Below are positions 34,062-42,071 of a stretch of DNA of 64,000 nt, one piece after another. The first letter of the stretch is position 1, and each line of letters begins with the position of its first letter. The position numbers were made by a program, and so were the translations under genes. Source of the stretch: Pseudanabaena sp. PCC 6802 (GTDB lineage: Bacteria; Cyanobacteriota; Cyanobacteriia; Pseudanabaenales; Pseudanabaenaceae). The notes below the pieces were generated by a model. That model had not been told where the DNA came from. It did no database searches and was given only the letters and a program-made list of their open reading frames with translations. The stretch is taken from NCBI RefSeq assembly GCF_000332175.1, contig NZ_KB235910.1, positions 605,690-669,689 on the forward strand, written 5' to 3'.

Positions 34062-36047
34062 TTAGATTGGCAGAGTAAATACAAAAGTACTACCTTGCCC
34101 AGGGGTGCTCTCAAACCAAATCCTGCCCCCATGATGCGTAACGATCGCTTTGCATATTGGCAAGCCCAAGCCAGTACCTTGAGGTTTCCCAGTGAGAACA
34201 TCGCCAACCTGCTTGAACTTCTCAAATACATTGCTGCTGTCTTCTTTACTAATACCAATGCCAGTATCTTTAACGCTGAAAACCACGAGATCGCCGTCCT
34301 GGTGCAGTCGGCAAATTACGCCACCAGTTTGCGTGAACTTGAGTGCATTTGATAAGAGGTTAGACATCACTTGCAATATGCGATCGCGATCGCCTGTTAC
34401 TTTGGGCAGGTAGGGAGGAATCTTAACATCCAGGGATAACTCCTTATTCTGAAACTGGGGTTGGTACTGTGCCGCGATTTCTGTTAGTAGTTCGCCCAGG
34501 TTGAGTGACTGCATGTTCCATGCTACCTTGCCAGCTTCCAAATTGGTAATATCCAGGACATTAGTAATGATATCAGTGAGTCGCTGGCTTTCAGAGCGTA
34601 CGATACCGAGATTTTCTTTAATTTGTTTGATACACTTCTGCACCTTTTTATCTTCTACTTCGCGGAGCGGCTCTATCACATCATCAAATTTTTTGTCAAT
34701 TACCTTGGTAAATCCCAAAATAGAAACCAGCGGAGTTCTTAACTCGTGAGAGATATTAGAAAGAAAATCTGTCTTGAGGCGATCGGCTTTTTGCAACCGA
34801 TCGGACATCTGATTAAAAGACTGGGATAATACGTGTATTTCCTCGATTTTACTTTCTCCCACATCCTGGTTGAGTTTGCCTTCTGCGATCGCTCTGCTGG
34901 CATCGCACAAATGTAATAATGGCTTGGCAATTTTGCGAGCGGTGAAATTCCCGAGTACGATTGTAATACCCAGTGAGAGGAGGCAGAGCATTAAGGTGTT
35001 GCGATTATTATTATCGATTTCCTGGGTAAAGTCTGAAGCAGGGACGGCGATTAGAATCAACCAATCAATTCCCGTGCCATCTTGGAAAGGGATCGCTTGC
35101 CAGAGAATGCGATCGCCATTTACCCACACATCATCACCCCGTGCAACTTTGAGGCTATTGAGATCTCCCACCTTCTGACTCAAATCGGTGAATGCAGCTT
35201 TGAGAAGATAATTGGCACTGTTTTTAGCAGCAATGCGCTGCACTCTCCCATTGTGGATGGCATAGGGCTTTTCAGGTGTGGAGTCAGCAATCAAATCTCC
35301 AGAACGTTCCAATAAAAATACTCTCCCCGTCCTGCCGATTTTTAGCTCCTGGAGGAATTCATCGATTTGTGCTAGCGATAGATCTACGGCTGTTACACCT
35401 AGGAATTGCCCCGACCCAGAATAGAGCGATAATCCTTTGGCGATCGTTAGTTTCTGGGTGCCATAACCAACGTAAATTGGACTCCATGCCGATTTACCCT
35501 CTCTTATCGGTGCAATATACCAAGGGCGTTTGCGAGGATCGTAATTAGGGATTGACCTCACAAGTTGATTCCTGTTGCCATTGCCGTCCGTAGCATAAAC
35601 GGAAAAAACACCTCCAGTTGCTTTACCTGAAATGGCAATATTAAGTTGGTTAGACTCCAAACGTTCGACCCCAATAAATTCGCCTGTTTCTGTACCAAAC
35701 TGGATAAACGATACGGAGTGAAATAACTGAATTTGATTCCAGAGATATCTCTCTACCTCAGCACTATTGTCTAACTTAATCTGCCCGAGTCTCACTGCCT
35801 GTTCGTTAAAGTGATTGATCGAGTCAGGTCTTTCCAGATAATGGCTGAGGTACATTTGTACTTGCTTGCTTACCTGGTCGCGCAGTTGGCTCCCTAAGTC
35901 CTCGATCGCCTGTTGACTATTGCGCCATGCCAACCAGCCGGTTAGCCCTACTACGCCCACAATCTGCAATACAAATGGCACTACCAAGACCGAGCGTAGC
36001 GGTATTTTCTTGGATTTAAGGAATGACTGTAATTTTTGCTGTAGCAA
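34062..36047 (-). CDS. Membrane sensor histidine kinase with extracytoplasmic Cache-type domain
   Basis: A 661-residue two-component kinase. Order: N-terminal membrane helix (about 19-41), a large extracytoplasmic double-Cache-like domain (about 45-340, with PNYDPRKRPWY and TAVDLSLAQI typical of dCache), a second helix (about 349-368), a HAMP-like linker (ARKIAKPLLHL...), HisKA with H434 in NISHELRTPL, and an HATPase with LLSNALKFTQ, DTGIGISKED and GTGLGLPICK. It would report a small extracellular ligand. No response regulator is next to it. Confidence 0.88.
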   Translation of the reverse strand: MLQQKLQSFLKSKKIPLRSVLVVPFVLQIVGVVGLTGWLAWRNSQQAIEDLGSQLRDQVSKQVQMYLSHYLERPDSINHFNEQAVRLGQIKLDNSAEVERYLWNQIQLFHSVSFIQFGTETGEFIGVERLESNQLNIAISGKATGGVFSVYATDGNGNRNQLVRSIPNYDPRKRPWYIAPIREGKSAWSPIYVGYGTQKLTIAKGLSLYSGSGQFLGVTAVDLSLAQIDEFLQELKIGRTGRVFLLERSGDLIADSTPEKPYAIHNGRVQRIAAKNSANYLLKAAFTDLSQKVGDLNSLKVARGDDVWVNGDRILWQAIPFQDGTGIDWLILIAVPASDFTQEIDNNNRNTLMLCLLSLGITIVLGNFTARKIAKPLLHLCDASRAIAEGKLNQDVGESKIEEIHVLSQSFNQMSDRLQKADRLKTDFLSNISHELRTPLVSILGFTKVIDKKFDDVIEPLREVEDKKVQKCIKQIKENLGIVRSESQRLTDIITNVLDITNLEAGKVAWNMQSLNLGELLTEIAAQYQPQFQNKELSLDVKIPPYLPKVTGDRDRILQVMSNLLSNALKFTQTGGVICRLHQDGDLVVFSVKDTGIGISKEDSSNVFEKFKQVGDVLTGKPQGTGLGLPICKAIVTHHGGRIWFESTPGQGSTFVFTLPI

Positions 36048-36117
36048 TGCCAGGTCACCCAGGTGAGGTTAATTCAGGAACGATCGATTTATCTCATAGT
36101 ATATACGCGATGTGCAA

Positions 36118-36232
36118 CTTTTCCCATTGCCCTCCCCCTAAATCCCTGTCCCAGAGCAGGAGAGGGACTTTGACCGATTCTGGCTCTCCTTCTCCCAAGG
36201 CAGGAGAAGGGGTTGGGGGATGAGGGAGTACG
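36118..36232. repeat. Intergenic palindromic repeats
   Basis: In the 36048-36273 gap, CCTGTCCCAGAGCAGGAGAGGG and CTTCTCCCAAGGCAGGAGAAGG form two nested hairpins with G-rich and C-rich flanks. This is a short palindrome family typical of cyanobacterial intergenic DNA. It has no gene. Confidence 0.5.
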
Positions 36233-36273
36233 TTAGTCGCACATTGCGTAAAATAACGAATTTGCAGCCCGCC

Positions 36274-37704
36274 TTACCACGTGGCGTAGGGGTGGAGGAT
36301 TACAGCTTTCAAGATGCGATCGCCCCGCCATATTGGTAAAGACAACCAGATTTTGCCGGAGTCAATCCATTGCTGGCGCAGTGTAGCGCTATCTACTTGA
36401 GGATCGATCGAGCGGAGACAGACGATATTAAGGGTGGGGTCGCAGACTAATTCCACTTGCTCCGATTGTTGTACCCACGCACAAAAGTCAGAAGTCTGCT
36501 GCATGGAGCGATCGATTAATTGGGCAAATCCCGACGTGCCGAGCGATCGCAATGCCAGCCATAGCTTTAAACTATCGGTGCGCCGCGTACCCTGGAGGGT
36601 GAGGTTGCCAAAATTCAACGAGTTATCTGCCATATATGGCAGATGGGCATCAAAGCCATCGCTCAGGTGTTGCTTCTGTTTCACCAATAACATGGCACAG
36701 GTACGCGACACCCACATCCACTTCTGGGGGTTAAAGGTGATGGAGTCTGCTAAATTGCTGCCCCGCAGCAAATGCCGCCAATGGGGCGAGAAGATCGCCG
36801 CGCCGCCATAGGCGGCATCGATATGAAACCAGCAGTTATATTTACGCGCAATCGCCGCCACTGCTGGAAGATCGTCCACCGCACCCGTAATTGTCGTCCC
36901 AGCGATCGCGCCGATAAAGAAGGGAATTTGTCCCGTGGCGATCGCGGATTGGATAGAATTTTCCAGTGCCGTGACATCCATTTCACCTCGATAATTGGTT
37001 GGCACTTTAATTAGATAATCGCGCCCCAAGCCCACTACATTCATGGCTTTATCAAAGGAGGTATGCGCGGCATCAGAAATGAGGGCTACTAGAGGGCGAT
37101 TGCCGCGATCGCGATAGTTTGCACCTTGAAATATAGTTCTGGGCTGGTAATGGTTGCGTGCCAATAATAAAGCTGTAATATTAGCCAGACTACCGCCTGC
37201 GGTAAGCGTGCCAAAGCAGTCATCGTCAAACCCAAATAAACGCCCAAACCACCGCACCAACTGCGCTTCGAGATGCGTGAAGACAGGTGAAAGCTCCTCG
37301 CTGAGCATGTTATTATTCAGCGCTGCTATCAATGCATCCGCCCAGATCGAGATCGCCAGTGGAACGCTATCCATATGTCCCATGTAGCCTGGATTGTGCA
37401 GATTGAGCGCCCTTGGCAAAATTTGCGATCGCACCTCCAGCAATAAATCCTGCCAGTGCGTCCCTTGCTCCCCAATCCCCAAATCTAAAGGCGATGCATC
37501 CTTGACAAAAGATTGCTCCTGCTTGTCCAGCACGCCATCCACGATCAGGTCTACAAACGCATAACCAAGTTGGCGCAGTGTAGAAAGATTGTGGCGATCG
37601 CTATGCAGAAATTGTGCATCTAGACTGGTTTCTAGTATTTGCCGCGATCCTTCATCGGGCGTGTTGCTGGGCGATTGGTTGGGTAACTGATGGGGCATTA
37701 ACAA
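36274..37704 (-). CDS. Group II PLP-dependent decarboxylase
   Basis: A 476-residue PLP enzyme of the aromatic/glutamate/diaminobutyrate decarboxylase family. NLHNPGYMGHMDSVPL, the GTLTAGGSLANITALL cofactor loop (about 165-180), H214 in SDAAHTS, D296 in HIDAAYGG and the Schiff-base Lys328 in TFNPQKWMWV are in order. The substrate cannot be fixed: L-2,4-diaminobutyrate, glutamate or an aromatic amino acid are all possible in this family. The gene stands alone on the reverse strand. Confidence 0.85.
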   Translation of the reverse strand: MLMPHQLPNQSPSNTPDEGSRQILETSLDAQFLHSDRHNLSTLRQLGYAFVDLIVDGVLDKQEQSFVKDASPLDLGIGEQGTHWQDLLLEVRSQILPRALNLHNPGYMGHMDSVPLAISIWADALIAALNNNMLSEELSPVFTHLEAQLVRWFGRLFGFDDDCFGTLTAGGSLANITALLLARNHYQPRTIFQGANYRDRGNRPLVALISDAAHTSFDKAMNVVGLGRDYLIKVPTNYRGEMDVTALENSIQSAIATGQIPFFIGAIAGTTITGAVDDLPAVAAIARKYNCWFHIDAAYGGAAIFSPHWRHLLRGSNLADSITFNPQKWMWVSRTCAMLLVKQKQHLSDGFDAHLPYMADNSLNFGNLTLQGTRRTDSLKLWLALRSLGTSGFAQLIDRSMQQTSDFCAWVQQSEQVELVCDPTLNIVCLRSIDPQVDSATLRQQWIDSGKIWLSLPIWRGDRILKAVILHPYATW

Positions 37705-37770
37705 CTCAGGTTAGAAGCTGACATACAAGCATATCTTGTATATTAACCTTCGGACGATCGCTGTTTGTGG

Positions 37771-38277
37771 TTATGGGGAAGGCACGGCAGGCTCGTTCTC
37801 GCCACCGAGGCGGCAGCGGGCAGTTTCGCGCTTGCCTGTGGCGGGGACGTGGTTAGTTGCTGCCGCGAGACCAAAGGCAGGCATATTGCCATAGATTGCT
37901 TCGTATTGTCCAGGTTGAATTAAGTAGGTTTCATGCCAAATCCCAACGCTACCGTCACTGCCAACGGCGCGGTTGAATTTTTGCCATGCGGCTAAGTGAG
38001 GTTCGGATGGACTCCTGGCAAATCTCTCTAAATCTTCAAACGATCGCCAGTAGGACAGTAGAAGCGTCGTCACAGGTGCGAAGCGAAAGAAGTTCTCTCC
38101 ACCTAAAAATCCCTTTTCTGGGTGTTCGTACAGTGTGGCGAGCATGGGTGACATGGCGCTAGCAACTGGCAGCCATTTCGAGAACGACCAGAATTTATTC
38201 ACGCGCATCCCAATTAGAAATACGACAAAAGACTCATCCATTTGGGCAGTAAATCTGCCGGGGAAAACTCTAGACAT
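37771..38277 (-). CDS. DUF4188 family protein
   Basis: A 168-residue protein matching the DUF4188 group, a dimeric alpha/beta-barrel fold related to antibiotic-synthesis monooxygenases. VFPGRFTAQMDESFVVFLIGMRVNKFW opens it in two recognisable pieces, and LLSYWRSFEDLERFARSP and GIWHETYLIQPGQYEAIYGNMP follow. The last 20 residues (RETARCRLGGENEPAVPSP) vary in the family. Catalysis has not been shown for this group. A short secreted-type gene lies just upstream, 6 bases away. Confidence 0.82.
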   Translation of the reverse strand: MSRVFPGRFTAQMDESFVVFLIGMRVNKFWSFSKWLPVASAMSPMLATLYEHPEKGFLGGENFFRFAPVTTLLLSYWRSFEDLERFARSPSEPHLAAWQKFNRAVGSDGSVGIWHETYLIQPGQYEAIYGNMPAFGLAAATNHVPATGKRETARCRLGGENEPAVPSP

Positions 38278-38283
38278 AGTGAA

Positions 38284-38451
38284 CTATTGCAGGTTGAGGT
38301 TGTAAATTTTGTTAAGGTCGCGAACTTGGGTCGCGGGTGGTTGGACATCCGTCCACAATTGTAGCGGTGCAAACTGAGGATTAGCTCCTACTTGCAGATT
38401 GAGCAGATATGTAATTGCGATCGCCAATGTTAGTTTTCCCAGCATAGTCAT
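38284..38451 (-). CDS. Short membrane or secreted protein
   Basis: A 55-residue frame preceded by AGGAG at correct spacing and starting MTMLGKLTLAIAITYLL, a short hydrophobic stretch that would act as a signal peptide or single anchor. The rest (GANPQFAPLQLWTDVQPPA...) is polar. It ends six bases before the DUF4188 gene on the same strand, so the two are probably co-transcribed. No family is recognised. The ribosome-binding site and operon position are the evidence that it is real. Confidence 0.6.
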   Translation of the reverse strand: MTMLGKLTLAIAITYLLNLQVGANPQFAPLQLWTDVQPPATQVRDLNKIYNLNLQ

Positions 38452-38589
38452 ACTCCTGAAGTACTAACAATCTCTTGCCTAAATTCACCAGAAATGCAGC
38501 AAGGAGGCCAGCACTCTACCCGTAGGGTGAGTGTCTGGAGGAATTGCTGCCAATAAATAATTGCGAAGCATCATTGTAGTGATATAATA

Positions 38590-39786
38590 ATGCTTATGGA
38601 ACAAGTTTTGACAGTAGCTTGCAAGCTTCAAGTAGACACAGAGCAGGTTGATAAATTGAATGCAACCTTGCTGGCGTTTAGCGATGCTTGTAACTACATC
38701 AATCAAACTATTGACCCAAAGTTGACGAACAACGTGCGGATACAATCTCTGATTTACGAACAAATTAGAGATCAGTTTGGTTTGTCTGCAAACCTGGCTA
38801 TTAGAGCCATAAATCGCGTTGCTGGAAATAGAAAAACCGCCAAAAAAGCAGGGAAACCTGTCAAAGCATTTAAGCCAACCAGTGCTGACTATGATGCTCG
38901 GATATTTTCTTTTCGAGAGAAGGATTGGACTGTTAGCTTGAATTTGGTGGGTGGCAGAGAGAGATTTAAACTCTCTATCGGCAACTACCAAAGGCATTTG
39001 CTTAATGGCAAAATCCCTACCAGTGCAACGCTGTGCAAGCATCAAGATGGCAACTTCTATATCAATATTCAAGTTAAATCCATGCCACCAGACCCGCAAC
39101 CTACGGATAAAGTGATAGGGGTTGACCTTGGGAGAAGAGATATTGCCGTGACTAGTGATGGTGCTACTTTTAGCGGTGAGGAGGTAACCGCAGTACGCGA
39201 TCGTTTTGCTAAGTTGAGACAAACTCTCCAGAAGAAAGCCTCGAAAGGCACAAGGAGTAGTCGCAGACGGATAAGAAAACTCCTGCAACGGTTGTCGGGC
39301 AGGGAGAGAAGGTTTCAACAGTGGGTTAACCACAATGTCAGCAAAAAAATAGTGTGCAAAGCACTTTCTGTTAATGCCACGATTTCCGTAGAAGACTTGA
39401 CGGGAATCCGAGAACGGACGAATCAGCAACCAAGAAATAAGACCGAACGCAGACGCTCGAATAGTTGGGCGTTCTGGCAACTCAGAACTTTCTTGGAGTA
39501 TAAATCGATTCGCGCAGGGATTGAACTGGTCAAAGTCAATCCTGCCTATACAAGCCAAACTTGCCACGTATGTTTGCATATCCATCCAGTGCAGGGTAAA
39601 TCCTACAGGAGTGGAAAGCATTTCAGGTGTGAGCATTGCAGTTGGCATGGTGATGCTGATTTGAACGGTGCGTTGAATATTGCAAGTCTTGGGACTGTTC
39701 TTGTAAACCAGCCTGGAGGTTCGGGATTGTCTTGCTCTTTGAACAAGCATCTCAGGGCTACTGAAAGCCCGCGCTCTATTGCGTAG
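38590..39786 (+). CDS. tnpB: TnpB-type RNA-guided nuclease of an IS200/IS605-family element
   Basis: A 398-residue RuvC-like nuclease, ancestor type of Cas12. The catalytic triad is visible: D179 in VIGVDLGRRDIA, E268 in ISVEDLTGIRER and D357 in HGDADLNGALNI. The zinc finger is C325/C328 and C347/C350. An Arg-rich segment (SSRRRIRKLLQRLSGRERR) precedes the second motif. No tnpA transposase is adjacent, so the element is a solo tnpB that needs transposase from elsewhere. All key residues are intact, so it is probably active as a guide-RNA-directed nuclease. The start may be the ATG two codons later. Confidence 0.92.
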   Translation: MLMEQVLTVACKLQVDTEQVDKLNATLLAFSDACNYINQTIDPKLTNNVRIQSLIYEQIRDQFGLSANLAIRAINRVAGNRKTAKKAGKPVKAFKPTSADYDARIFSFREKDWTVSLNLVGGRERFKLSIGNYQRHLLNGKIPTSATLCKHQDGNFYINIQVKSMPPDPQPTDKVIGVDLGRRDIAVTSDGATFSGEEVTAVRDRFAKLRQTLQKKASKGTRSSRRRIRKLLQRLSGRERRFQQWVNHNVSKKIVCKALSVNATISVEDLTGIRERTNQQPRNKTERRRSNSWAFWQLRTFLEYKSIRAGIELVKVNPAYTSQTCHVCLHIHPVQGKSYRSGKHFRCEHCSWHGDADLNGALNIASLGTVLVNQPGGSGLSCSLNKHLRATESPRSIA

Positions 39787-39808
39787 CAATGAGCGTCGGG
39801 TAGTTTAC
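39680..39808 (+). ncRNA. Probable omega (reRNA) guide RNA region of the tnpB element
   Basis: TnpB elements encode their guide RNA from the 3' end of tnpB through the transposon right end. Here a strong hairpin (arms CGCTC-ATTGC and GCAAT-GAGCG, 39772-39795) spans the tnpB stop and is followed by GTCGGGTAGTTTAC. If the element ends there, the guide would be the bases just after 39808. The boundary is inferred, not demonstrated. Confidence 0.4.
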
Positions 39809-39956
39809 TTCTATGAAATTAAGTACGCAAAGATGGCTACTGTGGATCTACTCCAATATGAGTAGATTTGCTCGTAATTGTACTTAGAGGGTGTCCCTGT
39901 ATAATTAGAATCCTGTTCATGGCTCGCGCTCCGTTTTAGTAAAGTTGAAGTATCAA

Positions 39957-40310
39957 TTACCTGCGACTGAAATTTTTGCCCCAACCTCCGGTCAAGAGAA
40001 ACCGAGGAAAGGTTACAAATTGTTCGGCCAGCATCCGCGAAACAAAATCTCGAACTCCAGTAAAGCGGGATGCCCGCCTTTGTTCTAAAGCATGACCTTT
40101 ACCTTGAAGTGCGAGAGAAAGGGCGATCGCGCCTAGCGATGCCGCACCGATCGCTAAAGAGAGACGGGCAATTGCGATTGAAAGGCCAAAGGTTGCAGAT
40201 ATAAACAAGGGAACAGCGCACAGATGAACGATTAAGTTTGTCTTATTTTGATGTGCGCCGCTGTAATTTTTCCACTGCCACTCTAGTAAATTAGATGAAT
40301 TCCTTTTCAT
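39957..40310 (-). CDS. Small membrane protein, Mpo1/DUF962-like
   Basis: A 117-residue protein with two close hydrophobic helices (about 26-42 and 46-68). NKTNLIVHLCAVPL, the ALQGKGHALEQ histidine segment and FVTFPRFLLTGGW recall the Mpo1/DUF962 family, whose yeast member is an iron-dependent dioxygenase of fatty acid alpha-oxidation. The match is partial and I hold the function open. It is downstream of and co-oriented with coq4, 86 bases away. Confidence 0.6.
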   Translation of the reverse strand: MKRNSSNLLEWQWKNYSGAHQNKTNLIVHLCAVPLFISATFGLSIAIARLSLAIGAASLGAIALSLALQGKGHALEQRRASRFTGVRDFVSRMLAEQFVTFPRFLLTGGWGKNFSRR

Positions 40311-40396
40311 AAGTGTCTTGGTTAGATAAAGGATTTACAATCGAATATCCAGGCCAATATGCTGCCGAGCGATCTCGCGATATTTTGGGTGCATGT

Positions 40397-41077
40397 TTAA
40401 ATGATTCCCAATTCCTGCCGTACCTGCTGGACTGGTTTGTGCCAATTCTGCTCGAATGGATAGGCAAAGACGGGCTTGCTTTGCAATCCCATGCGAAATC
40501 CCTTGAGTAGTGCTTGCCATAGTTCCCCGATCGATTTGGGATAGCCCATCATGAAATAGGGCACGTGAGATAATACGAAGGCATTCAATAAATCGCGGTA
40601 TTGAATCGCAGCAAAAGCAGCGAGACCAAACTCTCCGACGGGAGTGCCATCGAAACCCGTAATGACATGATAAACATCGTGGGAAAGAGAGGCGCGTTTA
40701 TCGACCCAATGCACGTTCTCAGGCGTGGCAAAAGCTTCGGGATCGAAGCCCTGACTGACGATATGCTTAGCATAGGCTCCTCCTAGAGTATCTTCTGGCA
40801 ATTGCAAAAGATCCTGCATGTCGATCTGGAGATCGGCGTGTTGCAGATGTGGTGCTTGCCGTGCCAAACGATTGATAACCCATTTCTGCCAGGTACTGCG
40901 ACGTGCAGCGGTAATAATGTGCAAGATACCTTGACTGGGATTGTCGATAAATACGCTATAGGCTTTGCGAAGTTCGACCCAGTTGATGCCAGCAAGGGGG
41001 TTGATGTCTTGCAAGCGCTCGCCAAATTGACCTGGCAGTATTGTTAGTTGGTGCCCTGTGCTTGGAATGCCAATCAT
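40397..41077 (-). CDS. Coq4-like protein
   Basis: A 226-residue Coq4-family protein. The family's metal-binding motif HDxxH is present as H133, D134 and H137 in ASLSHDVYHVITG, preceded by LPEDTLGGAYAKHIVSQGFDPEAF and followed by GEFGLAAFAAIQYRD and LSHVPYFMMGYP. In eukaryotes and proteobacteria Coq4 takes part in ubiquinone synthesis. Cyanobacteria make plastoquinone instead, so its substrate here is an open question. It is divergent from a PadR regulator, with a long palindromic operator in between. Confidence 0.82.
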   Translation of the reverse strand: MIGIPSTGHQLTILPGQFGERLQDINPLAGINWVELRKAYSVFIDNPSQGILHIITAARRSTWQKWVINRLARQAPHLQHADLQIDMQDLLQLPEDTLGGAYAKHIVSQGFDPEAFATPENVHWVDKRASLSHDVYHVITGFDGTPVGEFGLAAFAAIQYRDLLNAFVLSHVPYFMMGYPKSIGELWQALLKGFRMGLQSKPVFAYPFEQNWHKPVQQVRQELGII

Positions 41078-41171
41078 AATTATTTCTTCTCCTCGCGAAT
41101 ATAGCTCAAGTACTTTCCGAATGAAACCAGGGTATATACAATCAAGTTAATATACAATTAAATTAATATAC

Positions 41172-41211
41172 ACTTAATTGAATATATCGAACATGGTATA
41201 TTCAATTAAGT
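41172..41211. promoter_or_regulatory. Probable PadR operator
   Basis: ACTTAATTGAATATA at 41172-41186 is perfectly mirrored by TATATTCAATTAAGT at 41197-41211 around a ten-base centre. It lies in the gap between coq4 (reverse) and padR (forward). AT-rich half-site-like words (TTAATATAC) repeat at 41147-41170. Palindromic operators in divergent promoters are the usual mode of PadR autoregulation. Confidence 0.6.
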
Positions 41212-41262
41212 GCATATGTCAAGCGCTGAATTAAAAATTCAGTGGCTGGAAAAAATCCATTG

Positions 41263-41331
41263 GTATGGGCAGGTCTTGCCCAAACGCTATTGGTGAAAAT
41301 TCAGTAACTTTTAGCTAAACCTGCCCCCTAC
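41263..41331. repeat. Dispersed inverted repeat, copy 2
   Basis: Ends GTATGGGCAGGTCTT and AACCTGCCCCCTAC are inverted. The interior shares TATTGGTGAAAAT and CTTTTAGCTAAACC with the copy at 22020-22085. It lies between the operator and the padR start. Confidence 0.7.
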
Positions 41332-41394
41332 AGTCGGGGGATTAGCGGGAAATTTACAGGTGGAAAAATTTTTGTTCTTTAGTTTTTGAGGCTT

Positions 41395-41934
41395 ATGTCT
41401 TTATCTCAGGCAATTTTGGCATCTCTGGTTCGCTCGGCTCAGAGCGGTTATGACCTGGCTAAGTCATTCGATGGCTCCGTGGGCTTTTTCTGGGAAGCTA
41501 CCCACCAGCAGATCTATCGCGAGTTAAATAAACTGGAGGACAAAGGGGCGATCGCGGCACAAACCATTACCCAGGAGGGTCGCCCAGCCAAGAAACTATA
41601 TTCCTTGACCGATCGGGGTCTGCAACAACTTAAAGATTGGCTGCACCAGCCCTGCGAACTATCACCGACGAAAGAAGAGTTACTGTTAAAGGTATTTGCC
41701 GGGCACCTGGTTGAACCTGAAGCGATCGCTAAAGAAATAAAACGACACCGTCAACTACATGCCGAGCGCCTGACAACTTATCGCAATATAGAACGAGAGT
41801 ATTTTTCGGATTTGCAATCCTGCCCCAAGGAAGGCAAGTTTGGCTATCTGACGCTTCTAAGTGGTATCAAATTTGAGACAGGGTGGGTTGAGTGGTGCGA
41901 CGAGGCGCTTGAGATCCTGAGCCAGCAACCTTAG
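41395..41934 (+). CDS. PadR-family transcriptional regulator
   Basis: A 179-residue winged-helix regulator from MSLSQAILASLV; GAGG precedes this ATG. The N-terminal PadR domain reads SGYDLAKSF, then FWEATHQQIYRELNKLEDKGAI and the wing GRPAKKLYSLTDRGLQQL. The C-terminal helical part (HLVEPEAIAKEIKRHRQLHAERL) is the family's dimerisation domain. The likely targets are itself and the divergent coq4, through the palindrome at 41172-41211. The inducer is unknown. Confidence 0.9.
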   Translation: MSLSQAILASLVRSAQSGYDLAKSFDGSVGFFWEATHQQIYRELNKLEDKGAIAAQTITQEGRPAKKLYSLTDRGLQQLKDWLHQPCELSPTKEELLLKVFAGHLVEPEAIAKEIKRHRQLHAERLTTYRNIEREYFSDLQSCPKEGKFGYLTLLSGIKFETGWVEWCDEALEILSQQP

Positions 41935-42071
41935 AAACTTTCGAGCCACGTAAGGTGGGATAAAATCCTGGAATTCTATAGAAAAAATTTTGTCCTGAAG
42001 TAGAGCATCTTTAATATCGTAAGATCTGTCTCTATGCTAGAAAATGCGATCGAAAAATTTAAATAGCATTC

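Noticed and set aside
34040..34062. A terminator for the membrane kinase
   Set aside because: The sequence matches only a solo MITE-type end (TATAGCGGTTTTTAG) with no paired arm or T run.
38485..39789. A 434-residue reverse frame opposite tnpB
   Set aside because: It is the antisense shadow of a gene with intact catalytic residues; composition is not protein-like.
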